Source: Cohnella rhizoplanae
GTDB lineage: Bacteria > Bacillota > Bacilli > Paenibacillales > Paenibacillaceae
Assembly (NCBI RefSeq): GCF_948329515.1
Contig: NZ_CAOJCN010000001.1
Location: 372,001-436,000, forward strand
Length of the DNA stretch: 64,000 bases
Direction of reading: 5' to 3'
The translations under genes and the position numbers were made by a program. Positions within the stretch are counted from its first letter, which is position 1; each line of letters begins with the position of its first letter. Of this stretch, positions 6,137 through 15,227 are shown piece by piece. Under the pieces are notes generated by a model. The model saw only the letters and a program-made list of their open reading frames with translations, was not told the DNA's origin and ran no database searches.

Positions 6137-7606
6137 TCAGGAGATCGCGGTCTCCTCGACGATGACCTTTACGAACTCGACGTTGCGGTCCTCCGGGCCC
6201 TTGACGGGCAGGCCGACCTCGAGGTGATCGACGATATAGTCGATGTTGTCCTGGGAGATGACCTCGCCGGGAAGCAGGATCGGGATGCCGGGCGGATAGA
6301 CGTAGATGAACTCCGCGATGATGCGGCCGGCGGACGCGCGGAACGGCACGATCTCCGTCTCGCCGTAGAAGGCGTCCCGGGGCGTCAGCGACAGCTGCGG
6401 AATCTGCGGGATCTCGACGACCATCTCCTTGATCTCGCCTTTGCCCATGTAGGCTTGCGACAATTCCCGAAGCGCGGTCAACAGGATGCCCATCGTCTCG
6501 TCGTCGTCGCCTGGCGTCACCAGGCAGAGGATGTTGTACATGTCGCTGAGCTCGACCTCGATGTTGTACTTGTCCCGCAGCCAGTTCTCCGCGTCGTAGC
6601 CGGTGATGCCCAGATGGCGGACATGAATCGTGAGCTTGGTCTGGTCGTAGTCGAAGGTCGCCTCCTCGCCGAGAATATCCTCGCCGAAGCAGTACAGCCC
6701 GGGGATGCCGTTGATCGCCGTGCGGGCCTGGTCGGCTCTCGCGACCGCCTTCGCGGCGAGCTCGCGGCCGTTCGTCGCCAGATGGCGTCTGGCGGCGTCC
6801 AGCGAAGCGAGCAGTGGATATGACGTCGACGTCGTCGTCAGCAGGCTCAGGATCGTCTGCACGCGCGGGACGTTGACGAGCGCGCCTTTGACGTTCAACA
6901 CGGAGCTCTGCGTCATCGAGCCGCCGAGCTTGTGCACGCTCGTCGCCGCCATGTCGGCGCCCGCCGCCATCGCGGACAGCGGCAGCTCGTCCGAGAAGTG
7001 GATGAGCGCGCCATGCGCCTCGTCTACGAGCACGGGGATGTCGTATTCGTGCACGAGGTCGACGATTTCCTTGAGGTTGGCGCACACGCCGTAATACGTC
7101 GGATTGATGACCAGGACGGCGGAGGCGTCCGGATGGCGCTCGAGCGCTCTGCGCACGGACTGGGTCGTCACGCCGTGATCGATCCCGAGATTGCGGTCGC
7201 GCGCCGGCGATAGAAAGATGGGACGCGCGCCGGCGAAGATGATCGCGGACAGGATCGATTTGTGCACGTTGCGCGGTACGATGATCTTGTCTCCGTGGCC
7301 GCAGACGGAGAGAATCATCGCCATGATCGCCGTACTCGTGCCCTGCACGGAGAAGAACGTGGCGTCGGCGCCGAAGGCGTCGGCAGCGAGCCGCTGCGCC
7401 TCGAGGATGACGCTGACCGGCTGGTGCAGGTCGTCGAGCGGCGCGATATTGATCAAGTCGATGTCCAGAACGTTCTGGCCGACGAAGCCGCGGAATTCAG
7501 GATCCATGCCCGCGCCCTTCTTGTGGCCGGGAATATGGAACTGGACGGGATTGCGTTCCTTGTGGCGCAGCAGGGCGTCGAACAAGGGCGTGCGGGTATG
7601 GTCCAA
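6137..7606 (-). CDS. speA: arginine decarboxylase (PLP-dependent, Orn/Lys/Arg family)
   Basis: This 489-residue protein matches B. subtilis SpeA in length and in signature blocks: FHIPGHKKGAGMDPEF at the N-terminus, VDEAHGA (Asp195-His198) and ATSVHKLGGSMTQSS, where Lys226 should form the Schiff base with pyridoxal phosphate. It decarboxylates arginine to agmatine, the first step of polyamine synthesis in Bacilli; lysine decarboxylase activity cannot be excluded. The likely start is TTG at 7604-7606, with a modest AAAGG about 12 bases upstream. No speE or speB partner is adjacent. The gene stands alone between terminators. Confidence 0.9.
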   Translation of the reverse strand: MDHTRTPLFDALLRHKERNPVQFHIPGHKKGAGMDPEFRGFVGQNVLDIDLINIAPLDDLHQPVSVILEAQRLAADAFGADATFFSVQGTSTAIMAMILSVCGHGDKIIVPRNVHKSILSAIIFAGARPIFLSPARDRNLGIDHGVTTQSVRRALERHPDASAVLVINPTYYGVCANLKEIVDLVHEYDIPVLVDEAHGALIHFSDELPLSAMAAGADMAATSVHKLGGSMTQSSVLNVKGALVNVPRVQTILSLLTTTSTSYPLLASLDAARRHLATNGRELAAKAVARADQARTAINGIPGLYCFGEDILGEEATFDYDQTKLTIHVRHLGITGYDAENWLRDKYNIEVELSDMYNILCLVTPGDDDETMGILLTALRELSQAYMGKGEIKEMVVEIPQIPQLSLTPRDAFYGETEIVPFRASAGRIIAEFIYVYPPGIPILLPGEVISQDNIDYIVDHLEVGLPVKGPEDRNVEFVKVIVEETAIS

Positions 7607-7863
7607 GGATAGTCACTGCCTTTCAATGCCGTACATAGATTGCGAACAAGCATGAGTATAGCAAAAAGACGGGGGATTGCAACCGCCGGCGGGGCTCCCG
7701 GAAGCCTGCCGGTAGAGGCGGGACCGCCGCAACCTGTCACGAAAAAGACATGCGGCCCCATTTGGAACGGCCCTGGCGTTATGCTACCATATGTTATAAA
7801 GACGAAGACCGGCTTCCGATGGCATCGGGGGCGGGTCTTTTAACGGGCAAAGGAGAAAAAAAC

Positions 7864-9045
7864 GTGAAAAGCAGGCTGCTCATCGTAGGTCTTATGTTGT
7901 TCACCGTATTCGTAGGCTTCGGCATCATCATCCCGATCCTGCCGCAGCTCGTGACCGACGCCAGCCCGGAATCCGCGAACTGGCACACGGGCGGCATGCT
8001 GTCGCTCTATTCGTTCGTGTCGTTCCTGCTGTCCCCCCTCTGGGGCGGCGTATCGGAGCGAATCGGCCGCAGGCCCGTCATCATGATCGGCGTGCTCGGC
8101 TTCTCCGTCAGCTTCCTGTTGTTCGGACTCGCGGACGGAAACCTATGGATCATGTACCTGTCGCGACTGCTGGGCGGACTGTTCTCCGGCGCCGTTACGG
8201 CTTGCATCGTCGCTTACGTCGCCGATATTACATCGGAAGAAAACCGGACGAAAGGGATGGCCGTGGTCGGCATGAGCATCGGCATGGGCTTCACGTTCGG
8301 ACCGTTCATCGGCGGCGAACTCAGCCATCTATTCTCCCTGAACACGCCGTTTTATGCCGCGGCCGCGCTGTCGCTGCTCACCTTCTTTGCCGCTTGGCTC
8401 AAGCTGCCGGAGTCGCTCACGGCCGACAAGCGCGAAGCCGCCAGGCTGCGCAAGCGCGAGTCCCGCTGGACCGCCTTCCAGGGACCGCTCAAGCAGCTGT
8501 ACGTGCTCGCTTTCTTCGTCACGTTCTCGCTGGCCATCCTCGAAGGCACGCTTCAGCTGTACGGCATCGACAAATTCGACGTCACTCCGCGCAAGATCGG
8601 CCTCATGTTCTTCTTCTGCGGGCTGGTCGGCGCGCTCGTGCAGGGCGGCATCGTCCGCCGGCGCGTGAAGCAGGGACAGGAGAGCCGGTACATCGCGATC
8701 GGGCTGGTCATCTCGGCGATCGGTTTTTTCCTGCTGCTGACCGCCCAGAATTGGGTTACCGCATCCGTTTATCTTTGCGTTTTCGGCATCGGCAACGCCT
8801 TGATCAAGCCGTGCGTTACCTCGCTTATTACGCAGAAAACGACTGTCTCGCAAGGATTGGCATCGGGCCTGAGCTCCTCGATGGACAGCCTCGGCCGTAT
8901 CGTCGGACCGCTCCTGGGCGCCGCGCTGCTGTCTCTCCAAGCCGGTCTGCCGTTTATCGTGTCAGGCCTGCTGTCTCTGGGCGCGCTCGGCTTGCTAGCG
9001 GGGTATCGCAGCCGCTCCGCGCGCGCTTCTGCTTCGCAGGCTTGA
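7864..9045 (+). CDS. MFS efflux transporter, DHA1/TetA-like
   Basis: GTG at 7864 follows AAAGGAG nine bases upstream and gives 393 residues with about 12 transmembrane segments. It begins with LMLFTVFVGFGIIIPILPQLV, typical of drug:H+ antiporters of the TetA/Bmr type. The loop 2-3 motif GGVSERIGRRPVIMIGV (about residues 60-76) is the MFS motif A, and SGAVTACIVAYVAD corresponds to segment 4-5. It probably exports a drug or small metabolite in exchange for protons; the substrate is unknown. An in-frame extension to ATG 7750 lacks a ribosome site. Confidence 0.85.
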   Translation: MKSRLLIVGLMLFTVFVGFGIIIPILPQLVTDASPESANWHTGGMLSLYSFVSFLLSPLWGGVSERIGRRPVIMIGVLGFSVSFLLFGLADGNLWIMYLSRLLGGLFSGAVTACIVAYVADITSEENRTKGMAVVGMSIGMGFTFGPFIGGELSHLFSLNTPFYAAAALSLLTFFAAWLKLPESLTADKREAARLRKRESRWTAFQGPLKQLYVLAFFVTFSLAILEGTLQLYGIDKFDVTPRKIGLMFFFCGLVGALVQGGIVRRRVKQGQESRYIAIGLVISAIGFFLLLTAQNWVTASVYLCVFGIGNALIKPCVTSLITQKTTVSQGLASGLSSSMDSLGRIVGPLLGAALLSLQAGLPFIVSGLLSLGALGLLAGYRSRSARASASQA

Positions 9046-9071
9046 TGGCAGGCTTCGCGTCATTCCGTCCC

Positions 9072-9113
9072 AAGCAGCCTTACTCCGATACGCGTCGGGG
9101 GAGGCTGCTTTTT
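9072..9113. terminator. terminator between the two convergent MFS genes
   Basis: AAGCAGCC (9072-9079) pairs with GGCTGCTT (9103-9110) and is followed by TTT. The hairpin overlaps the last codons of the minus-strand MFS gene, whose stop is at 9080-9082. Confidence 0.7.
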
Positions 9114-10360
9114 GGTGTGACCGGACTTGCGTTCGCAGCTTCGCCGGCAGGCCGGCCTTGGTTTCTTCCTGCCAGCACCCAGAACAATAGCGCAGCTGCA
9201 GAGACGGCTCCGCCGAGCCAGCACACGCCGGACCAGCCGGCATAAGCGTAAGCGCGTGTAGAAACGAAGGCTCCCGCACCGCTGCCGAACGAATAAAAAA
9301 TCATATAACCTGCGGTCAATCTACTGCGGGCATCCGAGCGAAGGGTAAACAAAAGGCTCTGATTGGTAACGTGAACGGCCTGGACGGCCAGATCGAGCAG
9401 CACGATGCCCGCGATCAACACAAATGCAGAGCGTCCGAGCATCGCTATCGGGAGCCAAGACACGAGCAGAAGCGCCAGCGCCCCGCCGGTCGTCCGCCGA
9501 CCGTACCCGCGGTCGGCGAGCCTTCCCGCGCCGGCCGCGCCTAAAGCGCCGGCAGCGCCCGCAAGACCGAACGCACCGATCGCAGCCGGGGAATAGGAGA
9601 ATGGAGGATCGCTCAGCGGCAGCGATAGCGACGTCCAAAGTATGCTGAAGGCGGCGAATATGAAAAACGCGAATGCCGCGCGGACGCGAAACAGCTTTTC
9701 GTGGACGAACAGCGTAGGCATCGACCGGATAAGCGCCCAATAGGAATCGCGTGCGATGCCGGGAACGGCGTTAGGCAACGTCCGCCAAGCCAGAAGGGAC
9801 ATCAGGGCCATGAGCGAGGCGGAAATCAAATAAACGAGATGCCAGTCCCCAAGTTCCGCCAGCAGACCGGCAAAAGTACGAGCCAGCAAAATGCCGATCA
9901 CGATGCCGCTTGTCACGAAGCCGACGATGCGTCCTCGTTCATCGGGGGCGGCGAGGATCGAAGCGAAGGCGACGAGCGATTGGGTGGCGGCAGCCATCAA
10001 TCCTACGGCAGCCAAGCCTACGAACAGCATCGTCGGCCCGTGCGCCAGACCCGTGACGGCCAGCGCGGCGGCTGACATCGCCAAAAGTCCGACAATCAGC
10101 CTTCTGCGGTTCAAGATGTCGCCGAGCGGCACCAGTAGCAGCAGACCGAGCGCATAGAAAAGCTGCGTGACCGTGATTACGGTTCCAATCGAAGAACGCT
10201 CGATAGGAAGGGATTCGGCCATTCCGTCCAACAACGGTTGGGCGTAATATACGGTAGATACCGTCATGGACGCGGAGACGGCGAACAGCCATTTGGTCGA
10301 TCGGGGCATGGGCGCCTGAGGCGGCTGAGATTCGAGGCGCGGGCTTTCAGCGGCCGTCAT
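9080..10360 (-). CDS. MFS transporter, YnfM-like efflux permease
   Basis: This protein has 426 residues from ATG 10360 and about 12 transmembrane helices. It begins FAVSASMTVSTVYYAQPLLDGMA and has motif A as PLGDILNRRRLIVG, close to the YnfM/arabinose-efflux group of MFS permeases. The ATG has no ribosome site; AGGAGG at 10399-10404 is instead spaced eight bases from an in-frame CTG (10388-10390), which would add ten residues. It is divergent from the tetR-type gene, so that regulator is its most likely controller. Probably proton-driven export of a toxic compound; the substrate is unknown. Confidence 0.85.
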   Translation of the reverse strand: MTAAESPRLESQPPQAPMPRSTKWLFAVSASMTVSTVYYAQPLLDGMAESLPIERSSIGTVITVTQLFYALGLLLLVPLGDILNRRRLIVGLLAMSAAALAVTGLAHGPTMLFVGLAAVGLMAAATQSLVAFASILAAPDERGRIVGFVTSGIVIGILLARTFAGLLAELGDWHLVYLISASLMALMSLLAWRTLPNAVPGIARDSYWALIRSMPTLFVHEKLFRVRAAFAFFIFAAFSILWTSLSLPLSDPPFSYSPAAIGAFGLAGAAGALGAAGAGRLADRGYGRRTTGGALALLLVSWLPIAMLGRSAFVLIAGIVLLDLAVQAVHVTNQSLLFTLRSDARSRLTAGYMIFYSFGSGAGAFVSTRAYAYAGWSGVCWLGGAVSAAALLFWVLAGRNQGRPAGEAANASPVTPKSSLPRRVSE

Positions 10361-10514
10361 GGCGGGTCTTGGGGGCGAGTGAGTGTCCAGCGTTAAAACC
10401 TCCTCTTAATTTAATCAATCACATTAAATTACTGATCGGTACAAAATAACATACGATAATCAAACGAAAGTTGAAGCGTTTTGTCAATGACTTTCTTCAA
10501 AATGGCGCTTTGTA

Positions 10515-10562
10515 TTGAAATGATGGAGATCGAATTATATAATCAATAAATATCGATCGATA
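10515..10562 (+). promoter_or_regulatory. promoter and operator of the tetR-type gene
   Basis: TTGAAA (10515-10520), a 17-base spacer and TATAAT (10538-10543) form a near-consensus sigma-A promoter. The perfect 12-bp palindrome TATCGATCGATA (10551-10562) covers the expected start of transcription, just before the ribosome site. It is a good candidate for autorepression by the TetR protein. Confidence 0.6.
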
Positions 10563-10580
10563 CAAAAAAGAGGTGCGACG

Positions 10581-11162
10581 ATGAGCCGAACGCGTGATTT
10601 CGATGAAAACGTGGCTTTGGAGCGGGCGATGGACGTATTTTGGCGAAAAGGGTACGAGGCTGCGTCGCTGACCGACCTGACCGACGCCATGAACATCCGA
10701 CGTCCGAGCCTTTATGCAGCTTTCGGCGACAAGCGGGCACTGTTCGAGTCGGCGCTTCGTCTCTATATCGACAGGCACGCCGCCGCCGCGCGCGCCGTCC
10801 TACAACGTAAGGGCGGGGTCAAAGAAGCGGTCCGGGCTTACTTCGAAAGGGTGGTTGCGGATGCATATGCTTCGTCAGGCAATCCGGGATGCTTTTGCGT
10901 CAACACGATAGTCGAGCTCGCGCCAAGAGAACCGATTTTCGAGTTATTGACCCGCGAGCACCAGCTCTACTTGTCCGAATTGTTTCGCGAACGATTGGAT
11001 CGCGGGATACGGACGGGAGAGCTCGATGCGGGGCTGGACGCGGAGGCGTGTTCCAAATCGCTTGTCGTCTCCGTCATCGGGCTGACGGTCATGCTCAAGG
11101 CGCGGCCGGAGCGTTCGTTCGCGGATCAGACAGTCGAAGCCGTTATGTCAATATTTAGGTAA
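10581..11162 (+). CDS. TetR/AcrR family transcriptional regulator
   Basis: This protein has 193 residues from ATG 10581, with AAGAGGTG upstream. Residues about 8-55 form the TetR helix-turn-helix: ALERAMDVFWRKGYEAASLTDLTDAMNI followed by RPSLYAAFGDKRALFESAL. The C-terminal ligand and dimerisation half contains NPGCFCVNTIVELAPRE, as in the YxaF/LmrA-like branch. It lies between a divergent MFS pump and a downstream RND pump. The family normally represses a neighbouring exporter and is released by the exported compound. Which pump it controls is not settled by the sequence, and it could control both. Confidence 0.85.
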   Translation: MSRTRDFDENVALERAMDVFWRKGYEAASLTDLTDAMNIRRPSLYAAFGDKRALFESALRLYIDRHAAAARAVLQRKGGVKEAVRAYFERVVADAYASSGNPGCFCVNTIVELAPREPIFELLTREHQLYLSELFRERLDRGIRTGELDAGLDAEACSKSLVVSVIGLTVMLKARPERSFADQTVEAVMSIFR

Positions 11163-11179
11163 GCGTCCGAGGTCCGATT

Positions 11180-11207
11180 CCTTCTCAGACTTAAGTCTGA
11201 GAGAAGG
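11180..11207. promoter_or_regulatory. perfect 18-bp palindrome between tetR and the RND gene
   Basis: CTCAGACTTAAGTCTGAG (11184-11201) is a perfect palindrome. It is flanked by CCTT on the left and GAAGG on the right, which nearly extend it. There is no T-run, so it is more likely a protein-binding site, or an mRNA hairpin, than a terminator. Confidence 0.4.
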
Positions 11208-11236
11208 TCCGGTCTCTGGCCGTTGTTGCGGGTGTG

Positions 11237-11287
11237 CCTTTCTCCCTTATGCTTGATCGTAGCTGATGCAAGCATGAGGGAGAGGGG
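11237..11287 (+). promoter_or_regulatory. 19-bp hairpin burying the ribosome site of the RND pump
   Basis: Bases 11237-11255 can pair with 11269-11287 (13-base loop, only U-G wobbles as imperfections). The right arm contains GAGGGAGAGGGG, the only plausible Shine-Dalgarno sequence for the GTG start at 11298. A transcript folded this way would be translated poorly until the stem is opened. Confidence 0.5.
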
Positions 11288-11297
11288 CTATTTTAAC

Positions 11298-14200
11298 GTG
11301 AATTCATTTATTCAAGGCGTATTCAAAAACAAAGCGGCGGTCGTCATCCTGGTCGTCATGACGCTCGGGCTGGGCGTCTTCAGCTACTTCAAGCTGCCGA
11401 TGGAATTTCTGCCGGAAGCCGACAACCCGCAGGTGACGGTCAGCGTCATCGGGCCAGGCTATAACACGGCCACGATGGAACGCGAGGTGACCGATCCGCT
11501 CGAGCAGGCGCTGTCCGCCATTAAAGGCAAGACCAGCATGCTATCGAACTCGGGGGACGGCTACTCTCAGATCAATCTGAACTTCGACGCCAAGACCGAC
11601 ATGTCGGAGGCCAAGGCCGAGGTCGAGAAGGCGGCGGCCGCGGTGCAGTTGCCCGAGCGCGTCTCCAAGCCCTACGTCATTCAGTACAACACGTCGATGA
11701 TTCCGATCTCGTTCCTGTCTCTGACCTTCAAAGGAGACCCGAGCGACGCCGAGAAATCGAAGGCCGAGCAGCGCGCGGTCGACGCCTTCCGGGAGATCGA
11801 CGGCGCGGGCCAGGTCCAACTGTCGGGTAAGTCGAGCCCGAGCGTGACGATCGTGCCGGACGCCGCGAAGCTGGCCGCCAAGGGCGTGCCGGTGCAGTCG
11901 CTGTATGCGGTGCTGCAAGGACGTACCGCCTCGGCCTCGGTGGGCGCCGCCGTGCTGGACGGGGAGGCGGTCAACCTGAATGTCAGCGCCGAGCTCGGCA
12001 GCGCGGACGACGTCGCGAAGCTCCCAGTCGCCCCGGGCGTCAAGCTGTCGGACGTCGCTTCCGTCACGCCGACGGACGACAAAGAGAGCGTGAGCCGGAT
12101 CAATGGCAAGGACGCGCTGATGATCGTCGTGTCCAAGGGCGCGAACGCCAACGCGGTCAGCGTGGGCAAGGAGGTCGAGAAGACGGCCGACCGCCTGATG
12201 GAGGAGGACGGCAGCCTGGAGCTCAAGGTCATCCTGAGCACCTCCGAGCAAGTCGTCCACTCCGTAAACAGCATGATGCGCGAGGTGCTGATGGGCGCTC
12301 TGTTCGCCACCATCGTCATTCTGCTGTTCATGCGCAACCTGCGCGCGACGCTCGTCACCATCGTCTCGATCCCGCTCTCGCTGGGACTGACGCTGTACCT
12401 GCTCGACCTGTCCGGCATCAGCCTGAACATCCTGACGCTCGGCGGCGTGGCCGTCGCCGTCGGACGGCTCGTAGACGACAGCATCGTCGTCATCGAGAAC
12501 ATTTTCCGCAGGCTTCAGAAGGAGAAATTCTCGGTGTCGCTGGTTATCGACGCCACCAAGGAAGTCTCCACGGCGATCACGGCTTCAACGCTGACGACCG
12601 TGGCCGTATTCCTGCCGATGGGTCTGCTGCGCGGCTCGCTGCAGTCGTTCCTGCTGCCGTTCGCGCTGACGGTGACGTATTCGCTGCTGTCATCGCTGCT
12701 CGTCGCGCTGACGGTCATCCCGCTCATGAGCGCGGGACTGCTGAAGCGCTCCGAGATCAAGGAGCATCAGCCCTCCAAGCGCTTCGGCGGCTTCCTCGAA
12801 TGGAACCTGAAGCACAAGTGGCTGCCGCTGCTCGTGGCGCTGTTCCTGCTCATCGGCTCGATCGCCACGTACTTCAGCCTGCCGAAGGGAGCGATCGACT
12901 CGTCCGATGCCTCGAACCTGAACGTCAAGCTGGCGTACCCGCAGGATACGCCGGTCGGCGAAGTGCTCGAGAGCGGCAAGAAGCTCGAGGCGTTCCTCAT
13001 GAAGCAGGAGGGCCAGGAGTGGGTGAGCATGGACATGGGCAACAGCGCGGACGGCGCCATGTACGGCAGCGTGAAGTCGCCGACTCAGGTCGACTACACG
13101 ATCCAGATGAAGCCGAAGGCGGACGCCGAGAAAATCATCGGGGCGGTAAAGGCCGAGCGCGCGAACTACCCGGGCGCCGAGCTGTCCGCGGCCGCGGGCT
13201 CCCTGATGTTCGGCGGCGGCGGCAGCCAAGTGTTCGTCGACATCGTCGGCGACGATGCGGATGAACTGACCAAGACGGCCGATCTCGTCATGGGCAAGAT
13301 CAAGCCGATCGAAGACGTGCTCAAGGTATCCAGCAACCAGCAGGAGCGCAAGACCGTCTATACGCTGCAGGTCGACCCGACGGTCGCCAAGGCTTCGGAC
13401 ATCGCCTCCCAGCTGCAGGGCATGCTGAACGCCGTGCCGCTCGGCAGCATCGTCAAGGACGGCCAGCAGCTGCCCGTATCGCTCGAGCCGATGCTGAAGC
13501 CGGGCGCATCCGCCGAGCTGAACGATCTGACGGTCGCGACGGACGAGGGTCCGAAGAAGCTGTCCCAGATCGCCGAGTGGGTCAAGAGCGATCAGCCGAC
13601 CGAAGCCTATCACAAGGACGGCAAGTCCTACGTGCGCGTCAGCGTCACCGTCGATCCGGCGCAGCTCTCCATCGTCGGCGGCAAGATCTCGGACGCGATG
13701 AAGGACATCAAGCCGGCGGAGGGCGTGAAGCTGTACGTAGGCGGCGCGTCCGCCGACCAGAACGCGGACTTCGCGAGCCTGTTCGTGATGATGCTCGTCT
13801 CGATCGGCATCGTCTACCTGATCATGGTGTTCACGTTCAAGACGCTGCGGGCGCCGCTGGCGATCATGGCTTCGATCCTGTTCGTGCCGATCGGCGCCGT
13901 GCTCGGCCTGATCGTCACCGGCGTGACGCCCGATTTCACCGCGATCTTCGGCGTCGTCATGCTGATCGGCATCGTCGTCACCAACGCGATCGTGCTGATC
14001 GACCGCGTCAAGAAAAACGAAGCCCGCATGCCGATCCGCGAAGCGCTGATCGAAGCGGCGGGCACCCGGATGCGGCCGATCCTCATGACCGCGATCGCGA
14101 CGGTGTGCGCGATGCTCCCCCTCGTGTTCGGCACATCGGAGACCGGCAGCATCGTATCACAGAGCCTGGCCATCGTCGTGATCGGCGGACTGATCGTCGC

Positions 14201-14303
14201 CACGCTGCTGACGCTGGTACTCGTACCCTGCGTCTACGAACTGCTGCACTTCCGCAAGGCGAAGCGCCAGCGGATAGCGGCTGGCCAGTCGGCCGCCGCA
14301 TAA
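11298..14303 (+). CDS. RND-family multidrug/lipopeptide efflux pump, SwrC-like
   Basis: This protein has about 1001 residues from GTG 11298 (MNSFIQGVFKNKAAVVILVVMT). It has the AcrB-type layout: one N-terminal helix, a large periplasmic-side domain, a bundle of helices near residues 340-510, then the repeat. Helix 4 carries VGRLVDDSIVVIENI with the paired aspartates needed for proton transfer. The opening and the absence of a membrane-fusion or outer-membrane partner fit Firmicute SwrC/YerP, which exports surfactin-like compounds in B. subtilis. There, too, a TetR gene (yerO) lies immediately upstream. Translation may be restrained by the leader hairpin. Confidence 0.88.
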   Translation: MNSFIQGVFKNKAAVVILVVMTLGLGVFSYFKLPMEFLPEADNPQVTVSVIGPGYNTATMEREVTDPLEQALSAIKGKTSMLSNSGDGYSQINLNFDAKTDMSEAKAEVEKAAAAVQLPERVSKPYVIQYNTSMIPISFLSLTFKGDPSDAEKSKAEQRAVDAFREIDGAGQVQLSGKSSPSVTIVPDAAKLAAKGVPVQSLYAVLQGRTASASVGAAVLDGEAVNLNVSAELGSADDVAKLPVAPGVKLSDVASVTPTDDKESVSRINGKDALMIVVSKGANANAVSVGKEVEKTADRLMEEDGSLELKVILSTSEQVVHSVNSMMREVLMGALFATIVILLFMRNLRATLVTIVSIPLSLGLTLYLLDLSGISLNILTLGGVAVAVGRLVDDSIVVIENIFRRLQKEKFSVSLVIDATKEVSTAITASTLTTVAVFLPMGLLRGSLQSFLLPFALTVTYSLLSSLLVALTVIPLMSAGLLKRSEIKEHQPSKRFGGFLEWNLKHKWLPLLVALFLLIGSIATYFSLPKGAIDSSDASNLNVKLAYPQDTPVGEVLESGKKLEAFLMKQEGQEWVSMDMGNSADGAMYGSVKSPTQVDYTIQMKPKADAEKIIGAVKAERANYPGAELSAAAGSLMFGGGGSQVFVDIVGDDADELTKTADLVMGKIKPIEDVLKVSSNQQERKTVYTLQVDPTVAKASDIASQLQGMLNAVPLGSIVKDGQQLPVSLEPMLKPGASAELNDLTVATDEGPKKLSQIAEWVKSDQPTEAYHKDGKSYVRVSVTVDPAQLSIVGGKISDAMKDIKPAEGVKLYVGGASADQNADFASLFVMMLVSIGIVYLIMVFTFKTLRAPLAIMASILFVPIGAVLGLIVTGVTPDFTAIFGVVMLIGIVVTNAIVLIDRVKKNEARMPIREALIEAAGTRMRPILMTAIATVCAMLPLVFGTSETGSIVSQSLAIVVIGGLIVATLLTLVLVPCVYELLHFRKAKRQRIAAGQSAAA

Positions 14304-14316
14304 GACACCTCAAGCG

Positions 14317-14350
14317 CAATCAGCCCCTCCGGCGACGGAGGGGCTGATTG
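14317..14350 (+). terminator. strong hairpin after the RND gene
   Basis: A 14-bp perfect stem, CAATCAGCCCCTCC with GGAGGGGCTGATTG, has a 6-base loop. The U-tail is poor, so termination may be partial or the stem may protect the 3' end. Confidence 0.6.
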
Positions 14351-14414
14351 GCTTGTAAACGGCTGTTTGGAGGCGCCGAATATTGGTGTATGAAGTAGTA
14401 AGCGGACGCAGCGC

Positions 14415-15056
14415 TCAGAAGGACAGCTTGTAGAGCGGCAGCAGCCGGCGGAACGCATCCTCCGCCGTGCGCAGCAATCTGTCCGGATCGCGCAAACGTT
14501 CGTCGCCTCTCGGGATATGGAGGCCGCAGGTGATCTCCGCCGCCTTGACCGTCTTGAGCCTGGCCAGCCATTCGGTCAACTGCGCGGCCGACAGCTCCCC
14601 GTGCGGAGTGCCGTCCGGCAGCATATGGTCCTTGGACCACACATAGTCGGAAGGGATCGCGGCGCGGACCGATTCGAGCTCGTCCGCGGCGCGCTCCGCG
14701 AACACCGTTTTGTTGCCGCTCTCATAGATGATCGCGAACTGGATGAACAGGTGCGTGGACCATAGTCCGATCTGAAAGTGAGGATGCGCTTTGTAGCCGC
14801 GGGGATGACGCGACCACGCGACCCAAGTATCGCTCGGCGGATTGACCGACCGTCTTGCATGCTTGGCTACGTGCGGATACATAGGCTCCGCGCACAACTC
14901 GGCGAGATAAGGCGCCAGCGCGTCTCCGAGCAGCTCGAGCTTGGGCCTGACCCGGCCTATGATGGCTTCCATCCGGCTCTCGAGTCCGGGGACGATCATG
15001 GCGTCGAAGTCCGGGTCGGCGAAACCCGCGAATCCGGCGTTCGTTAATGTGGACAT
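14415..15056 (-). CDS. DUF1054 protein (YktB/UPF0637 family)
   Basis: ATG at 15056 with AAGAGGTGA six bases upstream gives 213 residues (an upstream GTG is part of the ribosome site). The blocks GFAGFADPDFDAMIVPGLESRMEAI, RRSVNPPSDTWVAWS, YKAHPHFQIGLWSTHLFIQFAIIYE and PSDYVWSKDHM are those of DUF1054, represented by B. subtilis YktB. The length is also right. Function is unknown; the protein appears cytosolic and has no membrane segment. Confidence 0.85.
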   Translation of the reverse strand: MSTLTNAGFAGFADPDFDAMIVPGLESRMEAIIGRVRPKLELLGDALAPYLAELCAEPMYPHVAKHARRSVNPPSDTWVAWSRHPRGYKAHPHFQIGLWSTHLFIQFAIIYESGNKTVFAERAADELESVRAAIPSDYVWSKDHMLPDGTPHGELSAAQLTEWLARLKTVKAAEITCGLHIPRGDERLRDPDRLLRTAEDAFRRLLPLYKLSF

Positions 15057-15227
15057 GCTAGTCACCTCTTAAGGCCATTTTCGGATGCGATTTGCCATCA
15101 CTATACCCGAAAATAGTCAAGAAACCAAGTTGCCATAACATAAGATGAAGTATAAGATAAGAGTAAGAACAAATAATCTGAACATTCGGTCAACAACTCG
15201 ATCGCTGCCCATACTGCAGGAGGGGGG

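Noticed and set aside
9080..11162. Recently acquired resistance island
   Set aside because: The two MFS pumps, TetR and RND genes have codon use and GC similar to the surroundings, and no mobile-element ends or repeats are visible.
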